A DNA stretch of 64,000 nt from Pseudomonas helleri (GCF_009600315.1 NZ_WIWC01000005.1:119997-183996); one strand, 5' to 3'; shown: positions 1-8,134, numbered from the stretch's first letter. A program made the numbers and translations. Notes: a model not told the origin generated them from the letters alone.

Positions 1-160
1 GTACAAAACCGAACAAAAAAGAACCGTCAAGGGTAGTGTTTCCGCCTCAAGCTGTCAGTTAACGTCACTTAGCGATGCAGGCATTTTTGAGTGATTTGGC
101 GGGCGCAGCTGTTCGCCAACCCTGCCAATTGCGAATTTCATCGTACGTCGCTCATGCAAC

Positions 161-364
161 GGGTGGCACTCCTACGCTACCATGTGCCCCATGGCAGGCA
201 TGAACCCTGCGTTTATCACCAATCAGCTTGGCCACAGCGTGCAAGGGTTGCTCTCAACTGACGCTCAGTGGCTGGATTCCAGTACGCACTGGAGCGAGCT
301 CGGGACACTCGACAACAGGCTGATTGGTACAACATTGGTACGACCCGACGAAGTGCCACTATGA
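161..364 (+). pseudogene. Remnant of a phage-type tyrosine integrase, C-terminal end
   Basis: The translated stretch reads HSYATM, then NPAFITNQLGHSVQ, then SELGTLDNRLIGT. This is the last conserved box of integrases carried by Pseudomonas islands and prophages (RHTYAT...NPAFIANQLGH...LLSTYAKW). Only about 65 residues remain; upstream the frame is lost and no start signal is present. The position of the nucleophilic tyrosine (9 residues after the LGH histidine) is a GAC Asp codon at 260-262, so the box could not catalyse strand exchange. The remnant stops 21 bases before folE, so folE probably lies at the edge of a decayed island and may now use sequence inside the remnant for its promoter. 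No att site or tRNA is visible in the window. Confidence 0.7.
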
Positions 365-385
365 AACCCGCATGGAAATAGCCCT

Positions 386-931
386 GTGACATTGGAACAA
401 AACTACACCGCCATTCTGGGCCAGCTTGGTGAAGACGTATCCCGCGAAGGCTTGCTGGACACGCCAAAGCGTGCCGCCAAGGCCATGCAGTACCTGTGCC
501 GCGGTTACGAGCAGACCCTTGAAGAAGTCACCAACGGTGCCTTGTTCAGCTCCGACAACAGCGAAATGGTACTGGTTAAGGACATCGAGCTTTACTCGCT
601 GTGCGAACACCACCTGTTGCCGTTTATCGGCAAGGCTCACGTCGCGTACATTCCAAGCGGCAAAGTGCTGGGCTTGTCGAAAGTTGCGCGCATCGTCGAC
701 ATGTATGCCCGCCGCCTGCAAATTCAGGAAAACTTGAGCCGCCAGATCGCCGACGCGGTGATGCAGGTGACCGGTGCTCTGGGCGTTGCCGTGGTGATTG
801 AGGCCAAGCATATGTGCATGATGATGCGCGGTGTCGAAAAGCAAAACTCGTCGATGATTACTTCGGTGATGCTGGGTGAATTCCGCGACAATGCCGCCAC
901 CCGCAGCGAGTTTCTCAGCCTGATCAAGTAA
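386..931 (+). CDS. folE: GTP cyclohydrolase I
   Basis: Converts GTP to 7,8-dihydroneopterin triphosphate, the first step of tetrahydrofolate (and pterin) synthesis, as a cytoplasmic zinc enzyme. The 181-residue length is normal for a bacterial FolE. The zinc and catalytic motifs are present: [12 protein letters not shown] near residues 70-82, then [15 protein letters not shown], and [14 protein letters not shown] near residues 147-160 with the second zinc cysteine. The start is a GTG giving (V/M)TLEQNYTAI; no strong Shine-Dalgarno precedes it. A good intrinsic terminator follows, so the gene is probably monocistronic. Many pseudomonads have several folE copies; whether others exist cannot be seen here. 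Confidence 0.95.
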   Translation: MTLEQNYTAILGQLGEDVSREGLLDTPKRAAKAMQYLCRGYEQTLEEVTNGALFSSDNSEMVLVKDIELYSLCEHHLLPFIGKAHVAYIPSGKVLGLSKVARIVDMYARRLQIQENLSRQIADAVMQVTGALGVAVVIEAKHMCMMMRGVEKQNSSMITSVMLGEFRDNAATRSEFLSLIK

Positions 932-947
932 CTCGGCATGCCAGGGA

Positions 948-974
948 AAACCGGCGTTCATCGCCGGTTTTTTT
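948..974 (+). terminator. Intrinsic terminator after folE
   Basis: A 6-bp GC stem, CCGGCG (951-956) and CGCCGG (962-967), with a TTCAT loop is followed by a run of eight T residues. It lies 20 bases after the folE stop codon. Confidence 0.85.
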
Positions 975-1032
975 TCGCCTGCCAATTTCAGGTAAGCTTC
1001 GCGCTTTCTTACATGCCAATGAGGCTTTTACT

Positions 1033-1404
1033 GTGTTTATCAAAGCGCTTCGCGTAGGCCTGGGTCAGTTGATCATCGCGGGCGATTTCATTACCCGCCC
1101 GAGTAAAAAACAACGCAGCGCAGCCGCTCAGACGCGGGTCGATCAGGCCGCGAAAGACCTGACGCTGTACCAGTTTCACGCCTGCCCGTTTTGCGTCAAA
1201 ACCCGTCGGACCTTGCGTCGTTTAAATGTGCCCGTGGCACTGCGTGACGCCAAGCATAACGAGCAGGATCGCCAGACCCTGCTGGAGCAAGGTGGCAAGA
1301 TCAAAGTGCCTTGCCTGCGCATCGAAGAAGACGGCAAGACCACCTGGATGTACGACTCCAAGGTGATCATTGACTACCTGAACCAGCGGTTTGCGGCGGT
1401 TTAA
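1033..1404 (+). CDS. Glutaredoxin-like thiol-disulfide protein
   Basis: A 123-residue protein with a short hydrophobic N-terminus and then a thioredoxin-fold glutaredoxin domain (about residues 45-123). The redox motif CPFC is in YQFHACPFCVKTRRTLRRL, and a later KVPCLRI segment carries the conserved cis-proline region before DSKVIIDYL. Family proteins transfer electrons from glutathione to protein or low-molecular-weight disulfides. The start is GTG at 1033 with GAGG (1021-1024) at good spacing. The first 40 residues are longer than a classical glutaredoxin and may be a membrane-proximal segment. The specific substrate is unknown. Confidence 0.85.
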   Translation: MFIKALRVGLGQLIIAGDFITRPSKKQRSAAAQTRVDQAAKDLTLYQFHACPFCVKTRRTLRRLNVPVALRDAKHNEQDRQTLLEQGGKIKVPCLRIEEDGKTTWMYDSKVIIDYLNQRFAAV

Positions 1405-1445
1405 GCACTGAGCTTGACCTGAAGCCGCTACCGAGGCCACAGGTT

Positions 1446-1476
1446 GCGCAGCTGCCGTAATTTACGGCAGCTGCGC
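1446..1476. repeat. Perfect 31-nt palindrome between convergent genes
   Basis: Two 15-nt arms, starting GCGCAGCTGCCG and ending in its complement, are separated by a single T. The element lies between the glutaredoxin gene (+) and the glutathione S-transferase gene (-), and REP-like sequence (GATCGCAGCCTCG) continues to about 1490. It could act as a bidirectional terminator or mRNA 3' stabiliser, although neither side has a T-run. Confidence 0.75.
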
Positions 1477-1507
1477 GGCCGATCGCAGCCTCGTGCCTCG
1501 TCAGCGA

Positions 1508-2110
1508 CTACCCCTGCATAGCGACATGTCGCGGGTGGCTGGCCACTCGCTCCAGCCATGCAGTGATCGCCGGATAAGCACTCAAATAAAAACCGCCCTG
1601 ATGCGCCACATGGGTGTAGGCATACAGCGTCACGTCGGCGATGGAGTAATGCTCGCCTACCAGAAACGGCGTGCGGCCCAACTGCTGCTCCATCACGTCC
1701 AGCGCCTTGTAACCGCGGGTTTGCAATTTGCGATATTCCTCAAGACGCTCTGGCGGCAAACCGAGGTAAAACTCGATAAACCGCGCCACCGCGATGTAGG
1801 GTTCGTGGCTGTACTGCTCGAAAAACTGCCACTGCAACACCTGTGTGCGTAAACGCGGTTCGCTAGGCAAAAACTCGCTGCCATCGGCCAGAAAGTTAAG
1901 AATCGCATTGGATTCCCACAGACAGGTGCCGTCTTCCAGCTCCAGCACCGGCACTTTGCCGCTCGGGTTTTTAGCGAGAAACGCAGGGGTTTGCGCCTCC
2001 CCCTTGAGAATGTCGATCGCGTGCCACTGATACTCAAGGCCCAGCAAATGCAGCATCAACTTGACCTTGTAACAGTTGCCCGAGTTGTAATCGCCGTAAA
2101 CCTTGAGCAT
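1508..2110 (-). CDS. Glutathione S-transferase family protein
   Basis: A 200-residue cytoplasmic protein with the two-domain GST architecture. The N-terminal thioredoxin-like domain (residues 1-80) contains SGNCYKVKLMLHLLG, NPSGKVPVLEL and the glutathione-gamma-glutamyl-binding ESNAIL. An all-helical C-terminal domain follows, ending in a YPAITAWLERV segment. Members conjugate or transfer glutathione; the substrate cannot be told from sequence. The stop is 11 bases before the stop side of the adjacent upstream aminotransferase gene on the same strand, so the two may be co-transcribed with the aminotransferase first. Confidence 0.9.
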   Translation of the reverse strand: MLKVYGDYNSGNCYKVKLMLHLLGLEYQWHAIDILKGEAQTPAFLAKNPSGKVPVLELEDGTCLWESNAILNFLADGSEFLPSEPRLRTQVLQWQFFEQYSHEPYIAVARFIEFYLGLPPERLEEYRKLQTRGYKALDVMEQQLGRTPFLVGEHYSIADVTLYAYTHVAHQGGFYLSAYPAITAWLERVASHPRHVAMQG

Positions 2111-2121
2111 CGCAACTCCCT

Positions 2122-3288
2122 TTAGGCCGCCTGTGCGGCCTGTGCTTGACGAACAACCGCAGCCAGACGCTTGAGACCTTCGTGCAGACGTTCAGGGTCG
2201 ATATGGCTGAAGTTCAGCCGCAGGCTGCCGACGTTTTCATCCGGATTGGCGAAGAACGGCTCACCCGGCATAAACGCCACGTTCTGATCCAGCGCAGGCT
2301 TGAGCAAGGTGCGGGTGTCGAAGGGCTGTTTGAGCGTCAGCCAGAAGAACAGCCCGCCTTGCGGTACATGCCAGTCGGCCAGGTCACTGAAATGCTCTTC
2401 GAGCGCCAGTTGGAAGCCATCGCGGCGCACTCGGTAGAAGTCGCGCAGTTCGGCCAGATGATTGCTCATCTTTTCTGTACCGATCCACTGCAAGGCTTGC
2501 CATTGACCGACACGGTTGGTGTGCAAGTCCGCCGATTGCTTGAGGCGCAACAAGTGCGGGTACAAATCCGGGCTGGCGATCAGGAAACCGACACGCAGGC
2601 CCGGCAGCAAGGTTTTGGACACTGTCCCGGTGTAGATCCAGCTGGCTTTTTTCAGGCGGCTGACAATCGGCGTGGCGCTGCCGCCATCGAAATTCAGTTC
2701 GCGGTATGGCTCATCTTCAATCAGGGTGACACCGAACTCGTCCAGCAACGCCGCCACGGCATCACGCTTGGCCTCGCTATAACGCACGGCAGACGGGTTC
2801 TGGAAGGTGGGAATCAAATAAATGAACGCCGGTGCGTGCTTGGTCAGTTCAACGCGCAGAGCGGCCAGATCCGGGCCGTCGGCCAGCAGCGGGAAGCTCA
2901 GGCACTCAGCACCAAACAGCTGGAAAATCTGCAACGCGGCCAGGTAGGTGGGCGCTTCGAGCATGATCTCAGTGCCTTTGTCGATGTACAGCTTGGCAGC
3001 CAGGTCCAGCGCCTGCTGCGAGCCGCTCAACACCATCACCTGGCTGGCGTCGCACTCCACGCCCAATGCACGGGCTTCGGCGGCCAGCACTTCACGCAAC
3101 GCCGGCTCGCCTTCGCTCATGCCGTACTGGCCCATCGAGGCGGGCATGTCGCTCCAGTCCACTTTCGGCAACATGGCTTCAGCCGGTAGACCGCCTGCAA
3201 ACGACATGACTTCCGGACGTTGGGCCGCAGCCAGAATTTCGCGAATCAAAGAGCTTTTCAGGCGGGAAACACGTTCGGAGAAGGCCAT
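2122..3288 (-). CDS. PLP-dependent class I/II aminotransferase
   Basis: A 388-residue fold-type I aminotransferase of the kind related to 2-aminoadipate or aromatic aminotransferases and to the C-terminal half of MocR proteins. Visible motifs are LSGSQQALDLAAKL (cofactor phosphate region), PTFQNPSA, DEPYRELNF and the PLP lysine in TGTVSKTLLPGLRVG; the C-terminal RLNFS carries the substrate carboxylate arginine. The start is taken at MAFSERVSR (3288) because the longer frame to 3327 runs through one of two MarR-type operators. It is divergent from the MarR gene, which probably represses it. The true amino donor is unknown. Confidence 0.88.
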   Translation of the reverse strand: MAFSERVSRLKSSLIREILAAAQRPEVMSFAGGLPAEAMLPKVDWSDMPASMGQYGMSEGEPALREVLAAEARALGVECDASQVMVLSGSQQALDLAAKLYIDKGTEIMLEAPTYLAALQIFQLFGAECLSFPLLADGPDLAALRVELTKHAPAFIYLIPTFQNPSAVRYSEAKRDAVAALLDEFGVTLIEDEPYRELNFDGGSATPIVSRLKKASWIYTGTVSKTLLPGLRVGFLIASPDLYPHLLRLKQSADLHTNRVGQWQALQWIGTEKMSNHLAELRDFYRVRRDGFQLALEEHFSDLADWHVPQGGLFFWLTLKQPFDTRTLLKPALDQNVAFMPGEPFFANPDENVGSLRLNFSHIDPERLHEGLKRLAAVVRQAQAAQAA

Positions 3289-3322
3289 ACAGATCACCGG
3301 TAGCAGAAGTAATTGGAAATAA

Positions 3323-3337
3323 GTCAAACTGATTGAC
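3323..3337. promoter_or_regulatory. MarR operator candidate 1
   Basis: An inverted repeat GTCAA-N5-TTGAC between the divergent aminotransferase and marR genes. The same 15-bp pattern recurs at 3365-3379, with centres 42 bp apart, about four helical turns. Confidence 0.6.
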
Positions 3338-3364
3338 CGAAATTACGCCGCGAAGCCTAGATAC

Positions 3365-3379
3365 GTCAATATGCTTGAC
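3365..3379. promoter_or_regulatory. MarR operator candidate 2, over the marR start codon
   Basis: A second GTCAA-N5-TTGAC inverted repeat, identical in both arms to the one at 3323-3337. It overlaps the ATG of the regulator gene at 3371, as expected for autorepression. Confidence 0.6.
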
Positions 3380-3811
3380 CTTAAAAATCCAACCACTCAG
3401 CGTGCCGCCATGGAAGCGTTCTTCTTTGGCTATCAAGCATTTACCGCCAAAGCGGACGAAATGCTGGCGCGTCGTGGGCTGAGTCGGGTGCACCAGCGCA
3501 TCGTTTTTTTTATCGCCCATCACCCCGGCGTCAGCGTCAAGGAACTGCTGTCGCTGCTGGGCGTGAGCAAGCAAGCGCTGAACACGCCCTTGCGGCAGCT
3601 GATTGAAATGGGCCTGGTGCGCAGCGTGGCGCCCGACACTGACAAGCGCAAGCGACTGCTGGAGCTGACAGCCGAGGGCGTAGGGTTTGAAGCCAAATTA
3701 CGCCGCGAACAGGTCAAGCTGCTGCAACGGGTGTTCGCCCAGGCAGGCGAAGAAGCGGTCAATGGCTGGCTGGCAATTAATAAGGCACTGGGGCAAAGCC
3801 GCCTGCCTTGA
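3371..3811 (+). CDS. MarR family transcriptional regulator
   Basis: A 146-residue winged-helix dimer protein. The DNA-binding core is SRVHQRIVFFIAHHPGVSVKELLSLLGVSKQALNTPLRQL (broken here only by prose) at about residues 38-78, followed by the wing with DTDKRKRLLELT. MarR proteins usually repress themselves and a divergent target until a small aromatic ligand binds. Two identical inverted repeats in the shared 82-bp promoter region fit this arrangement with the aminotransferase gene as target. The start codon lies inside the second repeat. Confidence 0.9.
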   Translation: MLDLKNPTTQRAAMEAFFFGYQAFTAKADEMLARRGLSRVHQRIVFFIAHHPGVSVKELLSLLGVSKQALNTPLRQLIEMGLVRSVAPDTDKRKRLLELTAEGVGFEAKLRREQVKLLQRVFAQAGEEAVNGWLAINKALGQSRLP

Positions 3812-3846
3812 TGCACTGCAGCAACTGAAAACAATACTTGCTTTTT

Positions 3847-3856
3847 TTGTATACAA
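3847..3856. promoter_or_regulatory. TTGTATACAA operator upstream of the LysE-type exporter
   Basis: An exact copy of the 10-bp palindrome found also at 5413, 17216 and 17356, near purine and glyoxylate genes. It sits 58 bp before the exporter start. The sequence fits the GTAT/ATAC core bound by many GntR (FCD-type) regulators. Confidence 0.55.
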
Positions 3857-3913
3857 AGCCATAAATCGAGTGACCCGGCAATGGTGCGCGGGGGATTGTG
3901 CATGGAGGACATG

Positions 3914-4540
3914 ATGAGTCTGGAAACCTGGCTGCTGTTCAGCAGCGCGGCATTGATAGTGATCCTGATACCGGGGCCACTGTCGCTCTTGATGATCAGC
4001 AACAGTTTGAACTATGGCCTGCGGCGCTCTTATCCGGCCTTTCTGGGCGGCGTGTTTGCGTCCATTTGCCTGCTCAGTGCTTCGGCACTGGGCTTGGGCG
4101 CCTTGCTGCTGGCCTCTGAACAACTGTTCAGCGTGCTGAAAATCGTGGGTGCGCTGTACCTGTTTTATCTGGCTTGGCAAAGCTGGAAACAATCGCGCGA
4201 GCCTGCGACGGTAGCCAATGTGCCTGAGGCTGCACCCAAACCGCGCTTTAGCGCACTGTTTGGGCGCGCGTTCGTGCTGGGCGCCAGCAACCCGAAGGAT
4301 ATTTTGTTCTTTGCGGCCTTCTTGCCGCAGTTTCTTAGCCCTCAGCAGCCGTTTCTGCCGCAGTTACTGGTCATGATCGCCACCTGGACCGTGCTGGACC
4401 TGCTGTGCAAGCTGGCCTACGGCCTTGGTGCCCACGGCGCGGCGGGCTATCTGCGCAGCGGCAAGGGCCAGAGCTGGTTTAACCGCGTCAGTGCCGGACT
4501 GTTCAGCGTGGCGGGTACTGCGTCGTTGTTGAGCCGCTAA
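3914..4540 (+). CDS. LysE/RhtB family amino-acid or metabolite exporter
   Basis: A 208-residue inner-membrane protein with about six hydrophobic segments. The family signature at the N-terminus is IVILIPGPLSLLMISNS, then YPAFLGGVFAS, and GASNPKDILFFAAFLPQF near residue 130. Members export amino acids or related small molecules. The start at MSLETWLL is chosen because GGAGG (3904-3908) is 5 bases before this ATG; longer starts to 3881 have no such site. A TTGTATACAA palindrome upstream suggests it belongs to the same regulon as the purine and glyoxylate genes, and so may export a nitrogen-rich compound, which is inference. Confidence 0.88.
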   Translation: MSLETWLLFSSAALIVILIPGPLSLLMISNSLNYGLRRSYPAFLGGVFASICLLSASALGLGALLLASEQLFSVLKIVGALYLFYLAWQSWKQSREPATVANVPEAAPKPRFSALFGRAFVLGASNPKDILFFAAFLPQFLSPQQPFLPQLLVMIATWTVLDLLCKLAYGLGAHGAAGYLRSGKGQSWFNRVSAGLFSVAGTASLLSR

Positions 4541-4554
4541 AACGATGCGCCGTT

Positions 4555-4687
4555 CGTAGCAGCTGCCGAAGGCTGCGTTCGGCGGCGCAGCCGACGTAAA
4601 CCAGATGGCGCGGTCTATCCGCTAAACCTGAGCCGCTGATTTTGCGATCGCTTCGCAATCGAACGTCGCCTTCGGCAACTGCTACGA
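4555..4687. repeat. REP pair (inverted REP elements)
   Basis: Two inverted copies of a Pseudomonas REP: GTAGCAGCTGCCGAAGGCTG at the left and its imperfect reverse complement ending GGCAACTGCTAC at the right, each with an internal GCGGCGCAGCC or GATCGCTTCGC hairpin. It lies between the convergent exporter and uraH genes. Confidence 0.85.
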
Positions 4688-4703
4688 GCGGCAATCTGCG
4701 GGC

Positions 4704-4730
4704 AAAAAAAAGCCCGCAGTGTGAGCGGGC
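4704..4730 (-). terminator. Intrinsic terminator of uraH
   Basis: Read on the minus strand, a GCCCGC/GCGGGC stem (4725-4730 and 4712-4717) is followed by eight T residues. It lies 30 bases after the uraH stop. Confidence 0.85.
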
Positions 4731-4759
4731 AAAGAACCACATGCGCAGATCGAAAACCG

Positions 4760-5113
4760 TTAGCTGCCGCGATAGGTCGAGTAGCTGTAAGGCGATATCA
4801 GCAGCGGCACATGGTAGTGGTCCTGCTCGGCACTGATCCCGAAACGCAGCACCACTACATCCAGAAACGCCGGCTCGGGCAGTTGCACGCCCCGGGCACG
4901 GTAGTAATCACCCGCACTGAACTGCACCTGATACACCCCGGACTGATAGTCATCCCCCTGCAACAGCGGCGCGTCGCAACGACCGTCACTGTTGGTCAGC
5001 GCCGTCGCCACCAACGTCAATTGCGAACCGTCCACTCTGTATAGCTCGACCTTGATCGAGCTGCCCGGACAGCCGTGTGCAGCATCCAAAACGTGCGTAG
5101 TCAAACGTCCCAT
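4760..5113 (-). CDS. uraH: 5-hydroxyisourate hydrolase (transthyretin-like)
   Basis: Hydrolyses 5-hydroxyisourate to OHCU in urate breakdown. The 117-residue length and motifs match bacterial HIU hydrolases: LTTHVLDAAHG at the N-terminus (catalytic His), RCDAPLL in the middle, and the C-terminal YHVPLLISPYSYSTYRGS tetrapeptide typical of the enzyme but not of vertebrate transthyretin. The start MGRLTTHV is the family start; the longer frame upstream is not conserved in character. Divergent from puuE, which encodes a later step. Between them lie one exact (5413) and one near-match (5219) copy of the TTGTATACAA operator. Confidence 0.95.
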   Translation of the reverse strand: MGRLTTHVLDAAHGCPGSSIKVELYRVDGSQLTLVATALTNSDGRCDAPLLQGDDYQSGVYQVQFSAGDYYRARGVQLPEPAFLDVVVLRFGISAEQDHYHVPLLISPYSYSTYRGS

Positions 5114-5218
5114 ACGATTGCTCAACCTCCACCCAGCGGTAAAAAAAGACCAATGCCGAAGCTTTTTGGGGCCACCCAAAAAACGGCGCTGCGAAGATTA
5201 AGACACTTATTAAAAAAA

Positions 5219-5228
5219 TTGTACACAA
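5219..5228. promoter_or_regulatory. TTGTACACAA, near-match operator upstream of uraH
   Basis: One mismatch from TTGTATACAA. It lies 105 bp upstream of the uraH start in an AT-rich divergent promoter region (5114-5489) that holds no other gene. Confidence 0.4.
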
Positions 5229-5412
5229 TTAAAAACCCGTTAACCCTCAGCCTACGTATCACACGGTTTGGCGCCCGTATTCCTCAAGAGCATTAGCCTA
5301 AAGCGACTTCAGATTCATAAGCTGACCAATCAGGCAAGTTTCTTGCAAGTACCTTTCCGCGATCAGACATGATAAAAATGCACGCATGCAGGGTTACAAA
5401 TGGATTATAAAG

Positions 5413-5422
5413 TTGTATACAA
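5413..5422. promoter_or_regulatory. TTGTATACAA operator upstream of puuE
   Basis: An exact 10-bp palindrome 67 bp before the chosen GTG start of puuE. It lies in the spurious upstream extension of the frame, which argues that translation starts at 5490. Confidence 0.6.
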
Positions 5423-5489
5423 TCAGGCCAACGCAGTGACGCCAGGTCTGGCCAATCAACTGTTCACACCCACAATAAGGAAGACTGCA

Positions 5490-6419
5490 GTGAGCGCCGA
5501 CTACCCACGCGACCTGATTGGTTACGGTCCAAACCCTGTGCACCCTCATTGGCCGGACAACGCCCGCATCGCCCTGTCTTTCGTACTCAATTACGAAGAA
5601 GGGGGTGAGCGCAACATCCTCCACGGCGACAAAGAGTCGGAAGCGTTCCTCTCGGAAATGGTGTCCGCGCAGCCACTGCAAGGCGAGCGCAACATGAGCA
5701 TGGAATCGCTCTATGAATACGGCAGCCGCGCCGGTGTGTGGCGCGTGCTCAAATTGTTTCGCGAATCCAACATCCCGCTCACCGTCTTCGCCGTGGCGAT
5801 GGCCGCCCAGCGTCATCCGGACGTGATCCGCGCCATGGTTGCCGACGGCCATGAGATTTGCAGCCACGGGTATCGCTGGATCGACTACCAGTACATGGAT
5901 GAAGCCCAGGAGCGCGAGCACATGCTCGAAGCGATCCGCATCCTCACCGAGATCACCGGCGAACGCCCTCTGGGCTGGTACACCGGGCGCACCGGCCCTA
6001 ATACCCGGCGACTGGTGATGGAAGAAGGCGGCTTTTTGTACGACTCCGACACCTACGACGATGACCTGCCCTACTGGGAACCGAATAACCCGACGGGCAA
6101 AGCGCATCTGGTGATTCCGTACACGCTGGACACCAACGACATGCGCTTCACTCAGGTGCAGGGGTTCAACACCGGCGAGCAGTTTTTCCAGTACCTGAAG
6201 GACGCTTTCGACGTGCTGTACGCCGAAGGTGCCGAATCGCCAAAAATGCTTTCCATCGGCCTGCATTGCCGCTTGATTGGCCGCCCTGCCCGTATGGCTG
6301 CGCTCAAACGGTTTATTGAGTACGCCAAAGGTCACGAACAGGTCTGGTTTACCCGCCGCGTCGACATTGCCCGCCACTGGCACGCCACTCACCCTTTTAA
6401 CGCAGAGACTGCCCTATGA
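5490..6419 (+). CDS. puuE: Allantoinase PuuE (polysaccharide-deacetylase fold)
   Basis: Hydrolyses allantoin to allantoate without a dinuclear metal site. The 309-residue protein belongs to the NodB-like family that replaces amidohydrolase-type allantoinase in pseudomonads. Landmarks are YPRDLIGYGPNPVHP, the NodB segment with SFVLNYEEGG, ICSHGYRWIDYQYM, RTGPNTRRL and SIGLHCRLIGRPAR. The GTG start (VSADYPRD) has AAGGA 10-14 bases upstream; a longer frame to 5400 would include the operator. The next gene, uraD, starts on an overlapping ATGA, so the two are translationally coupled. Confidence 0.94.
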   Translation: MSADYPRDLIGYGPNPVHPHWPDNARIALSFVLNYEEGGERNILHGDKESEAFLSEMVSAQPLQGERNMSMESLYEYGSRAGVWRVLKLFRESNIPLTVFAVAMAAQRHPDVIRAMVADGHEICSHGYRWIDYQYMDEAQEREHMLEAIRILTEITGERPLGWYTGRTGPNTRRLVMEEGGFLYDSDTYDDDLPYWEPNNPTGKAHLVIPYTLDTNDMRFTQVQGFNTGEQFFQYLKDAFDVLYAEGAESPKMLSIGLHCRLIGRPARMAALKRFIEYAKGHEQVWFTRRVDIARHWHATHPFNAETAL

Positions 6420-6931
6420 GCGCTTTCAACACCCTCAAGCCTTCCCAACTGAGCCGTGAAGCGTTCGTGGCGGCCTTTGCCGATATTTACGAACACTCGC
6501 CGTGGGTGGCCGAAAAGGCCTACGACCTTGGCCTGGACGCCAGCGTCGATGACATCCAGACCCTGCACCAGCGCATGAGTGACATTTTGTTGAGCGCCGA
6601 TCACGCCAGCCAGCTGGCCCTGATCAATGCTCACCCGGACCTGGCCGGCAAAGCTGCCGTTCAGGGCCAACTGACCGAAGCCAGCACCCACGAACAAGCT
6701 GGCGCCGGTATCCACCAATGCACGGCCGAAGAGTTTCAGCGCTTCACCGAGCTGAACGAAGCCTACAAAGCCAAGTTCAAGTTTCCCTTCATCATGGCGG
6801 TAAAAGGCAGCGACCGGCACCAGATCCTCGCCGCGTTCGAAACGCGTATCCACAACCCGACAGACGTCGAGTTCAAGTGCGCGTTGGCAGAAATCAACAA
6901 GATCGCCCTGTTCCGATTACTCCAGCTCTAA
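6416..6931 (+). CDS. uraD: 2-oxo-4-hydroxy-4-carboxy-5-ureidoimidazoline (OHCU) decarboxylase
   Basis: Decarboxylates OHCU to S-allantoin, the step after UraH. A 171-residue all-helical protein of usual length. The conserved active-site region INAHPDLAGKAA (catalytic His and Asp environment), the segment LTEASTHEQAGAG and the C-terminal KFPFIMAVKG and EFKCALAEINKIALFRL are all present. Its ATG overlaps the puuE stop by four bases. The gene order puuE-uraD-alc does not follow reaction order but covers the steps. Confidence 0.95.
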   Translation: MSAFNTLKPSQLSREAFVAAFADIYEHSPWVAEKAYDLGLDASVDDIQTLHQRMSDILLSADHASQLALINAHPDLAGKAAVQGQLTEASTHEQAGAGIHQCTAEEFQRFTELNEAYKAKFKFPFIMAVKGSDRHQILAAFETRIHNPTDVEFKCALAEINKIALFRLLQL

Positions 6932-6992
6932 GCCGGGCCGGCACCTGTCGGCAACGGATCCCCAGCCACTTATTTAAAGGCAGACAAGAAGA

Positions 6993-7988
6993 ATGAAAGC
7001 TTACGCCGTACCGTTCGAGAAGTTCGTCAACTTGGCCGATGCCCGCCTGGGCACCAAAATCATCTCCGTGACCGATGATTGGTTCGCCGACGCCAACCGT
7101 CTGTTCCAGCCGACCCCGGCCGTATGGAAGGAGGGCGTTTTCGATGACAACGGCAAGTGGATGGACGGCTGGGAGTCACGCCGCAAACGCTTTGAAGGCT
7201 ATGACAGTGCCGTCATCCGCCTCGGCGTTCCAGGCTCGATCAAAGGCGTGGACATCGACACTTCATTCTTCACCGGCAACTTTCCGCCATCTGCCTCTCT
7301 CGAAGCTTGCTTTCTGGCCTCGGGCGAACCTGACGCCAACACGCAGTGGGTTGAAGTGCTGTCGGCCGTCGAGCTGCAAGGCAATAGCCATCACTACCAC
7401 GAAATCAGCAACGATCAGGCGTTCAGCCACTTGCGTTTCAACATCTACCCGGACGGCGGCGTAGCTCGCCTGCGTGTGTATGGCGTGCCGTTCCGCGACT
7501 GGTCGGCGGTAGGTGACAACGAACAGGTTGACCTGGCGTCCGCCCTTAACGGTGGCCGCGCCCTCGCCTGCTCCGACGAACACTTCGGACGCATGAGCAA
7601 CATCCTCAACCCGGGCCGTGGCATCAACATGGGTGATGGCTGGGAAACAGCACGTCGCCGCACACCGGGCAACGACTGGGTCATCGTGGCGCTGGGCCAT
7701 GCGGGCGTGATCGAGCAAATCGTCATCGACACCCTGCACTTCAAGGGCAACTACCCGGATTCCTGCTCGATTCAGGGCGCCTTCGTCAAAGGCGGCACCG
7801 ACAGCCAGATCGAAACCCAGAGCCTGTTCTGGCGTGAACTGCTGCCGAGCCAAAAAATGGACATGCACGCCGAGCACAGCTTCAGCGAGCAGATCAAAGC
7901 CCTTGGCCCGATCACCCACGTTCGTTTGAACCTGTTCCCGGACGGTGGTGTAAGCCGCCTGCGCATTCTGGGCAAAGTGGCCAAGTAA
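6993..7988 (+). CDS. alc: Allantoicase
   Basis: Hydrolyses allantoate to S-ureidoglycolate and urea. The 331-residue protein shows the two homologous jelly-roll halves of the family. Each half carries the same motif set: WESRRKR and [17 protein letters not shown] and [15 protein letters not shown], and [16 protein letters not shown] and [16 protein letters not shown]. An AGACAAGAAG purine stretch precedes the ATG. It follows uraD by 61 bases. A REP pair lies just downstream before allA. Confidence 0.96.
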   Translation: MKAYAVPFEKFVNLADARLGTKIISVTDDWFADANRLFQPTPAVWKEGVFDDNGKWMDGWESRRKRFEGYDSAVIRLGVPGSIKGVDIDTSFFTGNFPPSASLEACFLASGEPDANTQWVEVLSAVELQGNSHHYHEISNDQAFSHLRFNIYPDGGVARLRVYGVPFRDWSAVGDNEQVDLASALNGGRALACSDEHFGRMSNILNPGRGINMGDGWETARRRTPGNDWVIVALGHAGVIEQIVIDTLHFKGNYPDSCSIQGAFVKGGTDSQIETQSLFWRELLPSQKMDMHAEHSFSEQIKALGPITHVRLNLFPDGGVSRLRILGKVAK

Positions 7989-7999
7989 TGCCGGGAATG

Positions 8000-8086
8000 T
8001 AGTCGCTGCCGCAGGCTGCGATGGGTTGCGAAGCGACCCTGCTGTTGAAGGTCCTTCAGACCTTATCGCAGCCTGCGGCAGCGGCA
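8000..8086. repeat. REP pair between alc and allA
   Basis: Inverted REP copies: TAGTCGCTGCCGCAGGCTGC at the left and GCAGCCTGCGGCAGCG at the right, with an inner GAAGGTCCTTC hairpin. It lies within the operon and may adjust the relative mRNA levels of its parts. Confidence 0.85.
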
Positions 8087-8134
8087 ACACAAGCAAGACG
8101 AATAATCGACAGTCATTAGAAAAAGAAGACCGCC

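Noticed and set aside
2146..3189. Long 347-codon plus-strand frame opposite the aminotransferase
   Set aside because: It is Gln/Arg/Val-rich antisense of a clear PLP enzyme and has no family motif.
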